Shown: one piece after another, positions 5,372-5,554 of the stretch
Layout: every line of letters starts with the position of its first letter
Position numbering within the stretch: the first letter of the stretch is position 1
Source of the DNA: Clostridiales bacterium UBA2432
GTDB lineage: Bacteria; Bacillota; Clostridia; Lachnospirales; Vallitaleaceae
Direction: 5' to 3'
Assembly (NCBI GenBank): GCA_002342805.1
Contig: DDQW01000091.1
Location: 1 to 5,554, forward strand
DNA length: 5,554 nucleotides
Made by a program: the position numbers and the translations under genes
Notes under the pieces: generated by a model
Seen by the model: only the letters and a program-made list of their open reading frames with translations
Databases searched by the model: none
What the model was told of the DNA's origin: nothing

Positions 5372-5554
5372 TTATTCGTCTTGTTCAAAGCTAACAATCA
5401 CTCCGGTTATTGCATTGATTTCGACTTCATATTCATAGCCTTCGTATTTTAACTCTATTTCATACTCTTGGTCATCTCTGTCATATTCAAACGATTCGAC
5501 ATCTCCTCCTCCGATTCGATCTTTTGCGATTTTGATTGCTCGCTCGCGTCCGAT
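5372..5554 (-). CDS. PepSY-domain protein, C-terminal part (start outside window)
   Basis: The frame is open from the window edge to a TAA at 5374-5372, giving 60 residues. It begins IGRERAIKIAKDRIGGGDVE and ends NAITGVIVSFEQDE. This is the PepSY pattern: an N-terminal helix with 'RAIKIA', a polar turn, two strands rich in alternating Glu and Tyr (EYEIELKYEGYEYEVEI, 30-46), then the 'NAITGVIV' strand where families usually read 'D..TG.i'. PepSY domains occur in extracytoplasmic proteins and in some protease propeptides, where they are proposed to inhibit peptidases. The missing N-terminus would normally carry a signal peptide or anchor, or a second PepSY copy. A strong terminator separates it from the TRAP locus, so a functional link is unlikely. 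The codon usage shows nothing unusual. Confidence 0.85.
   Translation of the reverse strand: MGRERAIKIAKDRIGGGDVESFEYDRDDQEYEIELKYEGYEYEVEINAITGVIVSFEQDE

Noticed and set aside
1..5554. Mobile element, CRISPR array, tRNA or phage attachment signs
   Set aside because: No terminal inverted repeats, transposase, spaced repeats or cloverleaf were seen. Gene order and overlaps are those of an ordinary, intact operon.

Overview
The window looks like chromosomal DNA from a low-GC Firmicute, most likely a Clostridia-type anaerobe. The grounds are AT-rich intergenic DNA, strong AGGAGG ribosome binding sites, a Gram-positive style lipoprotein solute receptor, and a YesN-type response regulator (receiver plus AraC helix-turn-helix) beside a transporter. 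Species cannot be named from the sequence. Every gene reads on the minus strand, so biological order runs from high to low coordinates.

Layout in transcription order: (1) 5554-5372, the C-terminal 60 residues of a PepSY-domain protein, closed by a strong intrinsic terminator (5325-5364). (2) 5211-3631, a 526-residue YesN-family response regulator with its own sigma-70-like promoter. (3) A 116-bp gap carrying an extended -10 promoter, a 9-bp direct repeat, an inverted repeat and a palindrome. (4) 3514-2417 dctP, the lipoprotein receptor of a TRAP transporter. (5) A 79-bp gap with a perfect 15-bp stem-loop without a U-tract, ending in the dctQ ribosome binding site. (6) 2337-1807 dctQ, small permease. 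(7) 1810-518 dctM, large permease, overlapping dctQ by 4 bp. (8) 518-42, a YcxB-like two-helix membrane protein overlapping dctM by 1 bp. (9) An intrinsic terminator at 6-32.

The likely working unit is a regulated solute-uptake operon. The response regulator probably activates dctP, whose promoter has a good extended -10 but a poor -35. DctP captures an organic acid or related solute outside the membrane, and DctQ/DctM import it with an ion gradient, normally Na+. The dctP-dctQ stem-loop probably sets receptor expression above permease expression. No histidine kinase is present in the window, so the signal source is unknown. The TRAP substrate cannot be assigned from sequence alone.

I see no wholly new system here. 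The least explained parts are the dctP-dctQ RNA element, whose 3' arm can pair with either its own 5' arm or the dctQ Shine-Dalgarno, and the AATATGC motif shared by the regulator and dctP promoters. I see no tRNA, rRNA, CRISPR array, insertion sequence or attachment site.
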